Origin: Burkholderia lata
GTDB taxonomy: Bacteria > Pseudomonadota > Gammaproteobacteria > Burkholderiales > Burkholderiaceae
Length of the DNA: 64,000 bases
Direction of reading: 5' to 3'
Assembly: GCF_000012945.1 (NCBI RefSeq)
Contig: NC_007511.1
Coordinates: forward strand, 3,038,001-3,102,000
The notes below the pieces were generated by a model. That model ran no database searches and had not been told where the DNA came from. It worked only from the letters and a program-made list of their open reading frames with translations. Every line of letters begins with the position of its first letter. Position 1 is the first letter of the stretch. The position numbers were made by a program, and so were the translations under genes. Below are positions 23,855 to 32,880 of this stretch, one piece after another.

Positions 23855-25957
23855 ATGTTTACCTCGACCCGTATTGCCGCCGCGCTGTCCGGCGCGATCT
23901 CCGTTCTCTTCGCGTCGGCCGCATGCGCACAAGGCGCCGACGCACCGGCCGCGTCGACGCTGCCTGCAATCAACGTCAACGCAACCCGCGTGCCGGACTC
24001 GCTCACATCGAAATCGACCGGTAGCCTGAAACGCACGCTCGAACAGACGGTCGGCTCCGTGGGCTTCGTCGATGCCGACAGCTACCGGAACACCTACGCC
24101 TTCACGCTGCGCGACGTGCTGAAGGACGTGCCCGGCGTGTTCGTCGAGAACCGCTACGGCCAGGAGCTGCGGCTGTCGATCCGCGGCTCGGGGATTGCCC
24201 GCTCGTACCACACGCGCGGCCTCGAGATCCTGCAGGACGGCATCCCGACCAACCTCGCGGACGGCAGCGGCGACTACTACCAGATCGATCCGCTCGCGCT
24301 GCAGGCGGTGCAGGTCTACAAGGGCGGCAACGGCCTCGCGTACGGGGCGTCGACACTCGGCGGCGCGATCGACTTCATCACGCCGACCGCCCATACCGCC
24401 GACGCGCCGAACATCCTGCGCGTGGAAGGCGGCAGCTACGGCACGGTGCGCACGAGTGCGCAGATCTCGCGCGTGCTCGGCCCGCTCGACTTCCTCGCGA
24501 ACTTCAGCGTCAATCACGCGGACGGCTATCGCGATCATTCGAAGGGGCAATACGAGCAGTTCAACGCGAACGTCGGCTACCGGTTCAGCCCGACGGTCGA
24601 GACGCGCTTCTACGTCGGCGTGTACGTCGTCGACCAGTTGCTGCCGGGCACGCTGTCGCTGTCCGACGCGCTGAACAATCCGACCAAGGCCGCACCGAAC
24701 GCGATGTCGGGCGATCAGGCGCGCAACACGCGCACCGAGCGGATCGCGAACCGCACGACCGTGAAGCTCGATTCGGGCGAACTGCAGTTCGACACGTGGG
24801 CGATCCACAAGAGCCTCTATCACCCGATCTTCCAGGCGCTCGACCAGGACGGCTGGACCTACGGCTTCGCGCCGCGCTACACGGGCCACCTGACGCTCGG
24901 CGGGATGCGCAACGACCTGATCGTCGGTGCGCGCTTCTTCGGCGGCCGCACGCAGGCGAACCAGTACGTGAACGTCAACGGCAACAAGGGCGCGCAAACG
25001 CTCGACTCGACGCAGACGGCGTTCAACTACGAGGCGTATGTCGAGAACCGGCTGTTCTTCGTACCGACCGTCGCGCTGATGACGGGCGTGAAGGTGCTGC
25101 ATTCGGTGCGCGAGTACATCGACAACGGCGGGCTGCCGCGCAGCCCGAACTACAAGTCGACGAACGCGAGCTACAGCGGCGTCAATCCGAAGCTCGGGCT
25201 GCTGTGGCAGCCGGACGCGAACACCCAGGCCTACGTCGACATCACACGCAGCCAGGACGTGCCCGACTTCACCGACCTCACGCAAACCTTCTCGAACACG
25301 ACACGCTTCACGCCGCTCGCGGCGCAGCACGCGTGGACGATCGAGTTCGGCACGCGCGGCTCGCGCGAGCGCGTGAGCTGGGACGTGACCGCTTATCGCT
25401 CGCTCGTGCGCGACCAGTTGCTGCAGTACACGACGAACCCGGATGTGCCGGCGTCGACATTCAACGCGAACAAGACGGTGTTGCAGGGGATCGAGGCCGG
25501 CGCATCGGTCGAGTTGCTGCGCAACGTCACCGGGCGCGGCGCGGGCGACAAGGTCACGCTGTCGGGCATCTGGAACCTGAACGACTTCCGCTTCAAGAAC
25601 GATCCGCAGTACGGCAACAACCGGATCGCGGGCGTGCCGCTGAACGTGCTGCGCGCGACGCTGGGGTACGCGCGGCCGAGCGGCTTCCACATCGCGGCGA
25701 CGCTCGACTGGGTGCCGTCGGGCGCGTGGGCCGACGATGCGAACACGCTGCGCGTGCCGAGCTACACGCTGCTCGGGCTGCAGGCCGGCTACGACTTCCG
25801 CAACGGGCTGTCGCTATTCGTCGACGCGCGCAACCTGACCAACAAGCGCTATGTGAGCGACATCAGCACGGTCGCGGATGCGCGCACCGCGAACACCGCG
25901 ATCTTCTATCCGGGTGAAGGACGCAGCGTGTTCGCCGGCATGCGGTACGCGTTCTGA
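23855..25957 (+). CDS. TonB-dependent outer-membrane receptor (first)
   Basis: 700 residues. A signal peptide (to about 26, ACAQGAD) is followed by a short TonB-box-like stretch (LPAINVNATRVP). The plug domain (about 50-160) has LRDVLKDVPGVFVENRYGQE, LRLSIRGSGIARSYHTRGLE and the invariant VQVYKGGNGLAYGASTLGGA. The rest is a 22-strand barrel ending YPGEGRSVFAGMRYAF with C-terminal Phe. It forms an operon with the upstream PepSY/DUF2946 genes and the next receptor. Ligand: a metal chelate or copper is inferred from neighbours; no Fur box is seen upstream. Confidence 0.92.
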   Translation: MFTSTRIAAALSGAISVLFASAACAQGADAPAASTLPAINVNATRVPDSLTSKSTGSLKRTLEQTVGSVGFVDADSYRNTYAFTLRDVLKDVPGVFVENRYGQELRLSIRGSGIARSYHTRGLEILQDGIPTNLADGSGDYYQIDPLALQAVQVYKGGNGLAYGASTLGGAIDFITPTAHTADAPNILRVEGGSYGTVRTSAQISRVLGPLDFLANFSVNHADGYRDHSKGQYEQFNANVGYRFSPTVETRFYVGVYVVDQLLPGTLSLSDALNNPTKAAPNAMSGDQARNTRTERIANRTTVKLDSGELQFDTWAIHKSLYHPIFQALDQDGWTYGFAPRYTGHLTLGGMRNDLIVGARFFGGRTQANQYVNVNGNKGAQTLDSTQTAFNYEAYVENRLFFVPTVALMTGVKVLHSVREYIDNGGLPRSPNYKSTNASYSGVNPKLGLLWQPDANTQAYVDITRSQDVPDFTDLTQTFSNTTRFTPLAAQHAWTIEFGTRGSRERVSWDVTAYRSLVRDQLLQYTTNPDVPASTFNANKTVLQGIEAGASVELLRNVTGRGAGDKVTLSGIWNLNDFRFKNDPQYGNNRIAGVPLNVLRATLGYARPSGFHIAATLDWVPSGAWADDANTLRVPSYTLLGLQAGYDFRNGLSLFVDARNLTNKRYVSDISTVADARTANTAIFYPGEGRSVFAGMRYAF

Positions 25958-26010
25958 TGCGCCGCCTTTCAAGCAACACCGCATTAAGCAGATTCAAAGG
26001 ATATCGAAAC

Positions 26011-28128
26011 ATGAAGTTCAGATTGATGCTGCCCGCCGCCTTGCTCGCAGCCTTCTCGCCCGCCGGGCAAGCCCAGGAAAGCGACGTCAAGCACACCGGC
26101 ACCACGCTTGCGCCGATTCGCGTCAACGCACAGAAGGCGACGCCGCTCACGCAACCGCTCGATACCGGCAGCCGTCTCGGCCTGACTTCGCTCGAAACGC
26201 CCGCGAGCGTCGAGCAGATCGATCGCAAGACGCTCGACACGCGCGGCGACAGCGCGATCGTCGACGCGGTGAGCCGCGCCGCCGGCATCAGCGCGTCACC
26301 GCATCCCGGCAACGGCGGCTCGGAGCTCGGCGCGCGCGGCTTCGTCGGCGCGTCGTCGGTCACGCAGCTCTATGACGGCGTGCGCCCGTACGGCGCGATC
26401 GGCATCACGTTTCCGTTCGACACGTGGTCGGTCGATCATATCGACGTGCTGCGCGGCCCCGCTTCGGTGATCTACGGCGAAGGCGCGATCGGCGGCGTCG
26501 TCAACATCGTGCCGAAGAAGCCGACCCGCGGCGCGATCCAGAACGAGCTGCAAGTGGGCGGCGGCACCGAGGGCACCGCGCGGGTCGCGTTCGGCAGCGG
26601 CGGCGCGATCAACGACAAGCTGTCGTACCGCTTCGACATCAGCGGCAACCGCTCGTCGGGCTGGGTCGACCGCGGCAATTCGCGCAACCTGTCGATCTCC
26701 GGCGCGCTGCGCTACGACGTGACATCCGACCTGTACGTGACGGCATCGTATGCGCAGGGCTTCCAGCATCCGATGCAGTATTTCGGCGTGCCGCTCGTGA
26801 ACGGCGCGCGCGATCGCGCGCTCGACAAGAAGAACTACAACGTCGGCGACAGCGACATCGCGTTCCGCGACAGCTGGGCGACGGTGTCGGCGAACTGGCA
26901 GCCGAGCGACAGCCTGAACGTGACGAGCACGCTGTACCGGATGAAGAGCAACCGTCACTGGAAGGACGCCGAGTACTACACGTACCTGCCGTCGACCGCG
27001 CAAGTGCGTCGCAGCAGCTTCACGGAGATCTTCCACGACCAGGAGCAGTACGGCAATGTGACGGCGGCCACCGTCACCACCGCACTGCTCGGCATGCGCA
27101 ACACATTCTCGACGGGCTTCGAGTTCAATCACACGACGTTCCAGCACGACAACAACTCGCCGTATTCGGGCACGTCGACGGTCGATCCGTTCAACTTCGA
27201 TCCGGGCAGTTTCATCAACACGGCCGGCACCTATCCGAAGTACCGCAGCCAGGCGAACCAGTACGCGCTGTTCGCCGAGAACCGGCTGGAAATCACGCCG
27301 CGCTGGTCGGTGATCGGCGGGCTGCGCTACGACCACGCGAGCGTGAACCGCGACGATCTCGTGAACGGCGGCGCGTTCACGAAGGTGTTCGCGAACACCG
27401 GCTGGCGCATCGGCACCGTGTACGACGTGCAGCCCGGTCTCGCCGTGTACGGCCAGTATTCGGTCGCGGCCGACCCGATCAGCTCGCTGCTGTCGCTGAA
27501 TGCGTCGAAGGCCAACTTCACGCTCGCGACCGGCCGGCAGATCGAGATCGGCGTGAAGCAGTCGTTCCTCGGCGGCAAGGCGGAATGGACGCTCGCCGCG
27601 TACCGGATCGTCAAGAGCAATCTCCTCACGGCCGATCCGCTGAACCCGAACCAGTCGATCCAGATCGGCCAGCAGTCGTCGCGCGGGCTCGAGGCGACGG
27701 TCGGCGCGGAGATCGCGAAGGACTGGCGCGTCGACGCGAACGTGTCGGTCCTGCGCGCGAAATACGACGACTTCCAGCAGACGTCCGGCGGCACGACCGT
27801 CTCGCGCGCGGGCAACGTGCCGGTGTCGGTGCCGCAGCGGCTCGCGAACCTGTGGGTGAGCTGGCACTTCGCGCCGGACTGGACGGGCATCGCGGGCGTC
27901 AAGTACGTCGGCAAGCGTTTCGCCGACACCGCGAACCAGCTCGTGATGCCGTCGTACACCACCGTCGACCTCGGCCTCGCGTGGAAGCCGCGCAAGGACA
28001 CGACGATCACCGCACGCGCGTACAACGTGTTCAACCGCCGCTTCGTGCAGTCCGCGTACTACAACGAGACGCAGTACCTGCTCGGCAACGACCGTCGGCT
28101 CGAAGTGGTGGCGAACTACCGGTTCTGA
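26011..28128 (+). CDS. TonB-dependent outer-membrane receptor (second)
   Basis: 705 residues from the ATG at 26011 (AAAGGA upstream), 53 bp after the first receptor. A signal peptide (AAFSPAGQAQESD) precedes a TonB-box-like LAPIRVNAQK. The plug contains SRLGLTSLETPASVEQIDRK, SELGARGFVGASSVTQLYDG and VDHIDVLRGPASVIYGEGAI, and the barrel ends LEVVANYRF. It is closer to siderophore receptors (FhuA/FecA superfamily) than the first copy, so the two are not recent duplicates. The ligand is unknown. It converges on the CopC unit at 28205. Confidence 0.92.
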   Translation: MKFRLMLPAALLAAFSPAGQAQESDVKHTGTTLAPIRVNAQKATPLTQPLDTGSRLGLTSLETPASVEQIDRKTLDTRGDSAIVDAVSRAAGISASPHPGNGGSELGARGFVGASSVTQLYDGVRPYGAIGITFPFDTWSVDHIDVLRGPASVIYGEGAIGGVVNIVPKKPTRGAIQNELQVGGGTEGTARVAFGSGGAINDKLSYRFDISGNRSSGWVDRGNSRNLSISGALRYDVTSDLYVTASYAQGFQHPMQYFGVPLVNGARDRALDKKNYNVGDSDIAFRDSWATVSANWQPSDSLNVTSTLYRMKSNRHWKDAEYYTYLPSTAQVRRSSFTEIFHDQEQYGNVTAATVTTALLGMRNTFSTGFEFNHTTFQHDNNSPYSGTSTVDPFNFDPGSFINTAGTYPKYRSQANQYALFAENRLEITPRWSVIGGLRYDHASVNRDDLVNGGAFTKVFANTGWRIGTVYDVQPGLAVYGQYSVAADPISSLLSLNASKANFTLATGRQIEIGVKQSFLGGKAEWTLAAYRIVKSNLLTADPLNPNQSIQIGQQSSRGLEATVGAEIAKDWRVDANVSVLRAKYDDFQQTSGGTTVSRAGNVPVSVPQRLANLWVSWHFAPDWTGIAGVKYVGKRFADTANQLVMPSYTTVDLGLAWKPRKDTTITARAYNVFNRRFVQSAYYNETQYLLGNDRRLEVVANYRF

Positions 28129-28204
28129 CGCGGCGCAATGACGCGCACCGCACCCGCCACCGGCGTGCATGCATGGCGGCGGGCGCGGACGCGGGCGGTG
28201 AGCG

Positions 28205-28570
28205 TCACTTCACCGTGAACGCGTAGTGCCCCTGCGTGCGGTGGCCGTCGAGCGCGACGGCTACCCACGCCACCGAGTAGACGCCCGGCGTCAACGGGTT
28301 CAGCGCGACGGACATGTGCTTGCGGTTCGACGCGTCGACTTCGGCCTTGCCGTTCGTGACGGCGTGACCCTGCGCATCGGTCACGGCGATCGAGCTGAAC
28401 GCGGGTTCGAGCCCGTCGTCGAAATCGATCGCGACTGTCTTCGGCGAGCCGGTCACGGTTTCCCCCGCGGACGGCACCTGATGTGTCGGAAACGCATGGG
28501 CATGCGCGAACTGGGCGCCGGCGAGCAGTAGCGCGGCGGCGGTCATGCGCAGTGTGGTCAATCGGTTCAT
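28205..28570 (-). CDS. copC: CopC-family periplasmic copper-binding protein
   Basis: 121 residues from the ATG at 28570 (AAGGAG upstream). The signal peptide is cleaved at AQFAHAHAF so that the mature protein begins with His (HAFPTHQVPSAGETVTGSPK), which is the N-terminal Cu(II) ligand in CopC proteins. The Ig-like fold continues VAIDFDDGLEPAFSSIAVTD and ends ALDGHRTQGHYAFTVK, which supplies the D-x-H and H ligands. It probably binds Cu(II) only, as the Met-rich Cu(I) site is missing. It is the last gene of the leftward DUF2946 - barrel - CopC unit. Confidence 0.9.
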   Translation of the reverse strand: MNRLTTLRMTAAALLLAGAQFAHAHAFPTHQVPSAGETVTGSPKTVAIDFDDGLEPAFSSIAVTDAQGHAVTNGKAEVDASNRKHMSVALNPLTPGVYSVAWVAVALDGHRTQGHYAFTVK

Positions 28571-28586
28571 CGCGTTTCTCCTTCGA

Positions 28587-29504
28587 TCAGAACAGCGGCT
28601 TGCCGAGCGAGCCGGGGAACAGGTCGTCGAAATACAGATGCGCATCGAAGATCACGCCGACGTGATTGCCGCTCGCGCGATTGACCGGAATCTGCGCCTC
28701 GACGCCGAATTGCCCATAGCGGTTGAGCCACAGCACACCGGGGTTGATCGTCCCGGTCGTCTGGCCCGAACATGCGCCCGCCGTGCAGGTGCTCATCGGC
28801 GCCTCGACGACGAACACCATGTTGCTGAGCGGCTGCGGCAGGCCGAGGTTCTTCACCTGCTGCTGCAGGTACGGGATGCTGTACTGCAGCGTCATGCCCC
28901 AGCCGAGCGAGTTCGGCCCCTGGTCGGACGACGCGGTGGTCAGGTTCGGCCCGAGTTCGGCCGTGAGCGCGAGCGGGCGCAGATAGCCGAGCGACGCGGG
29001 CAGATCGCCGAAGCCCTTGCCGACATAAACGGTCGGCGTGAACGTCGAATACGCGTTCGCGATCGATTTCGCGCCGGTGCCGCCGATCTCGGTTTTCAGG
29101 CCGACCGACGCCATGAATTCATGCTGTGCGTTCGTGTACGCGAGGTACTTCACGCCGAGCGTCACGTTGTCCCAGCCCTTCGCCGAGCCGCCGTCCGGCG
29201 CGTTCTGCGACACGTACTGGCTGGCGACGCTGAACGCGAGGTTCTTCGTGATCAGCTTGTCCCACTCGTACGACACGGTATTGACGTTGAGGGTGTTGCC
29301 GCTGTCGTCGGAGGTCTTGATGTGGCCGAACTGCGTGTCGAATTCGTCGCCGACGCCGGGGTCGTCCACGGTCATCGTCGCGGGAAAGACGCGATCGCCG
29401 ACCACGGCGTGTGCGTTCGCGAAAGACGCATGGGACAGGCCGGCGATGGCGGCCAGCAGCGCGGCACATGCGCGGGGCGCGTGCCGTTGGTTGAAGCGGG
29501 GCAT
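28587..29504 (-). CDS. Outer-membrane beta-barrel protein (MetA-pathway/transporter-like)
   Basis: 305 residues. A signal peptide ends about residue 32 (ASFANAHAVV). The mature part has alternating barrel strands (NLAFSVASQYVSQNAPDGGS, WDNVTLGVKYLAYTNAQHEF, GLKTEIGGTGAK, FGVEAQIPVNRASGNHVGVI) and ends in GKPLF. GGAGA lies ten bases before the ATG. Barrels of this sort occur next to CopC and DUF2946 in beta-proteobacteria. It lies 16 bp before copC, so they are co-transcribed. Ligand unknown. Confidence 0.75.
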   Translation of the reverse strand: MPRFNQRHAPRACAALLAAIAGLSHASFANAHAVVGDRVFPATMTVDDPGVGDEFDTQFGHIKTSDDSGNTLNVNTVSYEWDKLITKNLAFSVASQYVSQNAPDGGSAKGWDNVTLGVKYLAYTNAQHEFMASVGLKTEIGGTGAKSIANAYSTFTPTVYVGKGFGDLPASLGYLRPLALTAELGPNLTTASSDQGPNSLGWGMTLQYSIPYLQQQVKNLGLPQPLSNMVFVVEAPMSTCTAGACSGQTTGTINPGVLWLNRYGQFGVEAQIPVNRASGNHVGVIFDAHLYFDDLFPGSLGKPLF

Positions 29505-29613
29505 GTTGTGTGTTCTCCGGTTGTCGTTCGATGCCGTCGCGCACGTGCGCGACGAACGGCCGCCCGATTCGGTCGCGAAACGGCGGCGGGTCAGGCAGAA
29601 AGATCAGACGAAC

Positions 29614-29997
29614 TCAGGAGAACGCGGGAGGCGCGCGCGATTGCGCGACGGTATGGACGAGATGGACACGCGCCGGAATCGATGCCGACACGACCGGCCC
29701 CTGTGAATCCGCGCGTGGAACGGCGAATGCAACGGCCTGGCCCGGCAACGCGACAGCGTGCGCAACGAAGCTGCAATAAGGACAAGCATGCCAGTGCGCC
29801 TTGACGCCATGCGCGGGCTTGCCGTCGTCGTGCGCGACCACCGCTTCGTCGACACTTGCCGTGCAATAGACGGCCAGCGCATCGACGAGCCGGTGACGCG
29901 ACGCCATCATCTGCGAGACCGCAGGGGCGAGCGCCATCATCAGGATTGCGATCAATCCGATCAGGCTGCCGGGCTTGCGGAAACGGGCGACGTGCAT
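29614..29997 (-). CDS. DUF2946-family protein (third copy)
   Basis: 127 residues. The single N-terminal membrane segment is LIGLIAILMMALAPAVSQMM. It is followed by AVYCTASV and the His/Cys cluster VKAHWHACPYCSFVAHAVAL; HWHACPYC is a strong metal-site candidate and the core DUF2946 signature. It heads the leftward unit DUF2946 - barrel - CopC (109 bp before the barrel). This is the copy with the best conserved motif of the three in this region. Confidence 0.8.
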   Translation of the reverse strand: MHVARFRKPGSLIGLIAILMMALAPAVSQMMASRHRLVDALAVYCTASVDEAVVAHDDGKPAHGVKAHWHACPYCSFVAHAVALPGQAVAFAVPRADSQGPVVSASIPARVHLVHTVAQSRAPPAFS

Positions 29998-30190
29998 GAC
30001 GCGCGACGAGGAAGGAATGCGATGAAGGTGGTGGATTATGCCACGCTGAAATCGCGCTCAGGCGCCTGAATAATGCAGTAAACAGGCTCGATATTTCGGA
30101 AAGCAATCCGAAAGGGTCAAGCCTTGAAGCGACCCGCCAGGCGGCGGGCCGATCAGCGCGGGACCGTCGATTCAGCCCCGCCCACGCATG

Positions 30191-31435
30191 TCACGCACGC
30201 GAGCCCGCCACGCGCCCCGCCATCCACTTCCGGTAGCGCCGCGTCTGGCACTGCGCGGCCAGTTGCTGCCTGACCAGCGCGCGCAGCGGCGACACCTGCG
30301 GGTGCGTGCGCCGGCCTTCGCTGAGCCGCGTGAGCTGGAACTTGACGACGGCCATGTTGGCCAGCGCGCCGAGCGCCTTGTTCTTCCAGCGGATCGGTTC
30401 CAGCACCGGCGCGCTGTCCTTGCCGGCCCGCCAGTCGCGCGGCAGGTTCGGCTCGATCGACAGCGCGGTCGCGATGCCGACCATCGCCACGCCGCTGTCG
30501 ACCACCTGCTCGGCCACCACGCGACGCCGGATGCCGCCCGTGACCATCAGCGGCATCCGTGCGACGGCCGTGATGTCGCGCGCGAATTCGAGGAAGTACG
30601 CTTCGCGGGCCAGCGTGCGCCCGTCGCGCGCCTCGCCCTGCATCGCCGGCACTTCATAGCTGCCGCCCGACAGTTCGACGAGATCGACGCCAAGCGGATT
30701 CAGCAGTTCGACCACGCGCTTCGCATCGTCCGCGCTGAAGCCGCCGCGCTGGAAATCGGCCGAGTTCAGCTTGACCGCGACCGCGAATTCCGGCGACACC
30801 GTCGCGCGCACGTCCCGCACGATATCGAGCAGCAGGCGTGCGCGATTCTCGATGCTGCCGCCCCACTGATCCTGCCGGCGGTTCGTCAGCGGCGACAGGA
30901 ACTGGCTCAGCAGATAGCCGTGCGCCGCGTGAATCTCCACGCCGGTGAAACCGCTCTGCTCCGCGAGTTGGGCCGCGCGCACGAAGCGCTGCTTCACGTC
31001 GGCGATATCGGCCGGCGTCATCTCCTTCGGCACCGGGAACTGCTTCGACAGCGCACCGAGCGCGAGCGGCACCGCCGACGGCGCGAGCGTCGTCTGGCCG
31101 AGCGCCGCCTGCATCTGGCGCCCAGGGTGATTGATCTGCATCCACACGTGCGCGCCGCCCGAGCGCGCCACCTGCGCCCAGCGGCGGAAGCGGTCGAGAT
31201 GCGCGTCGCTCTCGAGCACGACGCCGTTCGGCCCCGTCATCGCGCGGCCGTCCACCATCACGTTGCCGGTCAGGATCAGGCCAACCTGGCCGTCGGCCCA
31301 CGCCTGGTACAGGCGCAGCAACGCGTCGGACGGTGCGTGATTCGCATCGGCCATGTTCTCTTCCATCGCGGCCTTGGCCAGACGGTTCGGAATCACCGCC
31401 CCGTTGGGCAGTGTCAGCGGTGTAAACAGGTTCAT
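30191..31435 (-). CDS. NADH:flavin oxidoreductase, old-yellow-enzyme family
   Basis: 414 residues from the ATG at 31435 (GAGG upstream); an in-frame GTG three codons earlier lacks a ribosome-binding site. An FMN-binding TIM barrel begins LFTPLTLPNGAVIPNRLAKA (the P-N-R motif). It has the substrate-binding VEIHAAHGYLLSQFLSPLTN with paired His and N-R-x-D-x-W-G-G-S, and the phosphate-binding MVTGGIRRR. There is no C-terminal FeS/second flavin domain, so it is a single-domain OYE. These reduce alpha,beta-unsaturated carbonyls and nitro compounds. A MerR regulator is divergent, with a shared MerR-type promoter. Confidence 0.9.
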   Translation of the reverse strand: MNLFTPLTLPNGAVIPNRLAKAAMEENMADANHAPSDALLRLYQAWADGQVGLILTGNVMVDGRAMTGPNGVVLESDAHLDRFRRWAQVARSGGAHVWMQINHPGRQMQAALGQTTLAPSAVPLALGALSKQFPVPKEMTPADIADVKQRFVRAAQLAEQSGFTGVEIHAAHGYLLSQFLSPLTNRRQDQWGGSIENRARLLLDIVRDVRATVSPEFAVAVKLNSADFQRGGFSADDAKRVVELLNPLGVDLVELSGGSYEVPAMQGEARDGRTLAREAYFLEFARDITAVARMPLMVTGGIRRRVVAEQVVDSGVAMVGIATALSIEPNLPRDWRAGKDSAPVLEPIRWKNKALGALANMAVVKFQLTRLSEGRRTHPQVSPLRALVRQQLAAQCQTRRYRKWMAGRVAGSRA

Positions 31436-31463
31436 GGAGGGCACCCTCGATTGACGATGCCCA

Positions 31464-31494
31464 ACGATAACTTTAAAGTCAACTTTAAGGTCAA
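31464..31494 (-). promoter_or_regulatory. MerR-type promoter with 19-bp spacer for the OYE gene
   Basis: On the minus strand, -35 TTGACC (31489-31494) and -10 TATCGT (31464-31469) are exactly 19 bp apart, the overlong spacing that MerR-family activators correct. The spacer carries an imperfect repeat, with TTGACCTTAAAGT followed by TTGACTTTAAAGT. It lies 28 bp before the OYE start codon and directly in front of the divergent MerR gene. Confidence 0.75.
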
Positions 31495-31512
31495 GCCCTT
31501 TTGGAGCACGGC

Positions 31513-31983
31513 ATGAAAATCGGTGAACTGGCGAAGGCGAGCGGCCTCGCGGCGTCCCGCATCCGCTTCTACGAAGCGAGCGGCCTGCTCGAACCGGCCC
31601 GTCGGCAGGCCAACGGCTATCGGGAATACGGGTCGGAAGCGTTGACGCGGCTCGCGATCATCGACCGCGCGCAGCGCGCGGGTTTTGCGCTCGACGAAAT
31701 CCGCGCGGTGTTGCCGCCCGATCTCGGCGCGTGGCCGCGCGACGAACTGCTGGTCGCGCTACGGCACAAGGTCGACGAAATCGTGCTGCTCGAACAGCGT
31801 CTCGCGCAGAACCGGCAACATCTGGAGGTGCTGATCGACGAGATCGAGAACAAGCCGGCGGGCGAGGATTGCGCGGAAGCCGCGCAACGGATGCTCGACC
31901 GGCTGTGTGCGCAAGCCGACGAAGCGCGGGCATCGGCACCGACGCCCGTGCCGATCCCGCGGCCGACGCGCAAGCGCGCATGA
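31513..31983 (+). CDS. MerR-family regulator
   Basis: 156 residues. The N-terminal winged HTH is MKIGELAKASGLAASRIRFY EASGLLEP in sequence, followed by NGYREYGSEALTRLAIIDRA and a dimerisation coiled coil at about 78-112 (VDEIVLLEQRLAQNRQHLEV). Two Cys at 120 and 132 lie after the coil and could sense electrophiles. It is divergent from the OYE gene, and the 19-bp spacer promoter between them is its likely target. This arrangement resembles detoxification switches for unsaturated aldehydes or quinones (inference). Confidence 0.9.
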   Translation: MKIGELAKASGLAASRIRFYEASGLLEPARRQANGYREYGSEALTRLAIIDRAQRAGFALDEIRAVLPPDLGAWPRDELLVALRHKVDEIVLLEQRLAQNRQHLEVLIDEIENKPAGEDCAEAAQRMLDRLCAQADEARASAPTPVPIPRPTRKRA

Positions 31984-32092
31984 CTGGTTACACTGCGTCA
32001 CCTGACAAACAACCCACCCGCGCGGCGGCGAGACGAGACGGCGCGTGCGCGCCGGCTTCCGCGGCGCGACTTCATCTCATGACCCGATCCGC

Positions 32093-32791
32093 ATGACGAT
32101 CCCCCGCATCAAAGGATTCATCGTCGCTGCATTGCTGACGTTCGGCATCGGCAGCACCTTCGCCGCGACGTGCGGCGACACGCCCGCGTCGTCCGCGTGT
32201 CCCGACACCCCCGACCTTCCGGCCGACATCGTCGCGCAGATTCCCGCAGGGTACGCAGCGCTGGATGTCGCGTCGGGGCACCTGACCGACGGCGCGCGCA
32301 TCGGCTATGTCGTCGTCGCGCATCAGCCCGACGATTCGATGCGCCACGCGTCGCCGCGTCCGCTGATGATCTTCGTGCCGGGCAAAGACGGCCACTACCG
32401 GCTCGCGGCGCGCAACGACACCGTGATCATGAAGGCCGACGAAGGCGGGATGGGCGACCCGTATCTCGATGGCGTCGCCGAGAACGCGCTCACGATCGAG
32501 CCGCGCACCTTCACGGTCGAACAGGGTGTCTTCGCCGGGCCGAGCCACTGGCGCGACCGCGTGACGTTCCGCTACGACGCCGCGCATCGCACCTGGGTGT
32601 TCCATCGGGAAGTGATGCGGAACTGGCGGCCCACCGACGACCCGAACGGCGATGCGCTGAAAGCCGACCCGGTGCGTGTCACGCGCGCCAATGCCGCGAA
32701 AGCCGTCTCGTTCGAAGCGTGGCGGCCGAGTTACTGGTGCGATTCGGCCGAGCGGCGCGATACCGATCCGGCTTGCAGCAAGCAGCATTGA
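32093..32791 (+). CDS. Exported protein, unknown
   Basis: 232 residues from the ATG at 32093; further upstream codons are open but weak. A signal peptide runs to about residue 25 (FGIGSTFAATCGD). The mature protein carries four Cys, two near the N-terminus (TCGDTPASSACP) and two near the end (SYWCDSAERRDTDPACS), suggesting two disulfides. Its middle (PRPLMIFVPGKDGHYRLAAR, then NDTVIMKADEGGMGDPYLDG) resembles exported proteins that report on a beta-propeller-like or FG-GAP-type fold. No enzyme motif is seen. Confidence 0.65.
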   Translation: MTIPRIKGFIVAALLTFGIGSTFAATCGDTPASSACPDTPDLPADIVAQIPAGYAALDVASGHLTDGARIGYVVVAHQPDDSMRHASPRPLMIFVPGKDGHYRLAARNDTVIMKADEGGMGDPYLDGVAENALTIEPRTFTVEQGVFAGPSHWRDRVTFRYDAAHRTWVFHREVMRNWRPTDDPNGDALKADPVRVTRANAAKAVSFEAWRPSYWCDSAERRDTDPACSKQH

Positions 32792-32880
32792 TGGCGATGC
32801 GGCAAGGCACCCGCACGCCGCGCAGATCGACCCGCGCGGCATGCGGATGTCGTTAGCCTCGCCGGTCGACGCGCCACCGC

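Noticed and set aside
23639..25690. 683-codon minus-strand frame opposite the first TonB receptor
   Set aside because: Antisense shadow; the plus strand holds an unmistakable receptor with plug and barrel motifs.
26296..28170. 624-codon minus-strand frame opposite the second TonB receptor
   Set aside because: Same reason: antisense shadow of a recognised gene.
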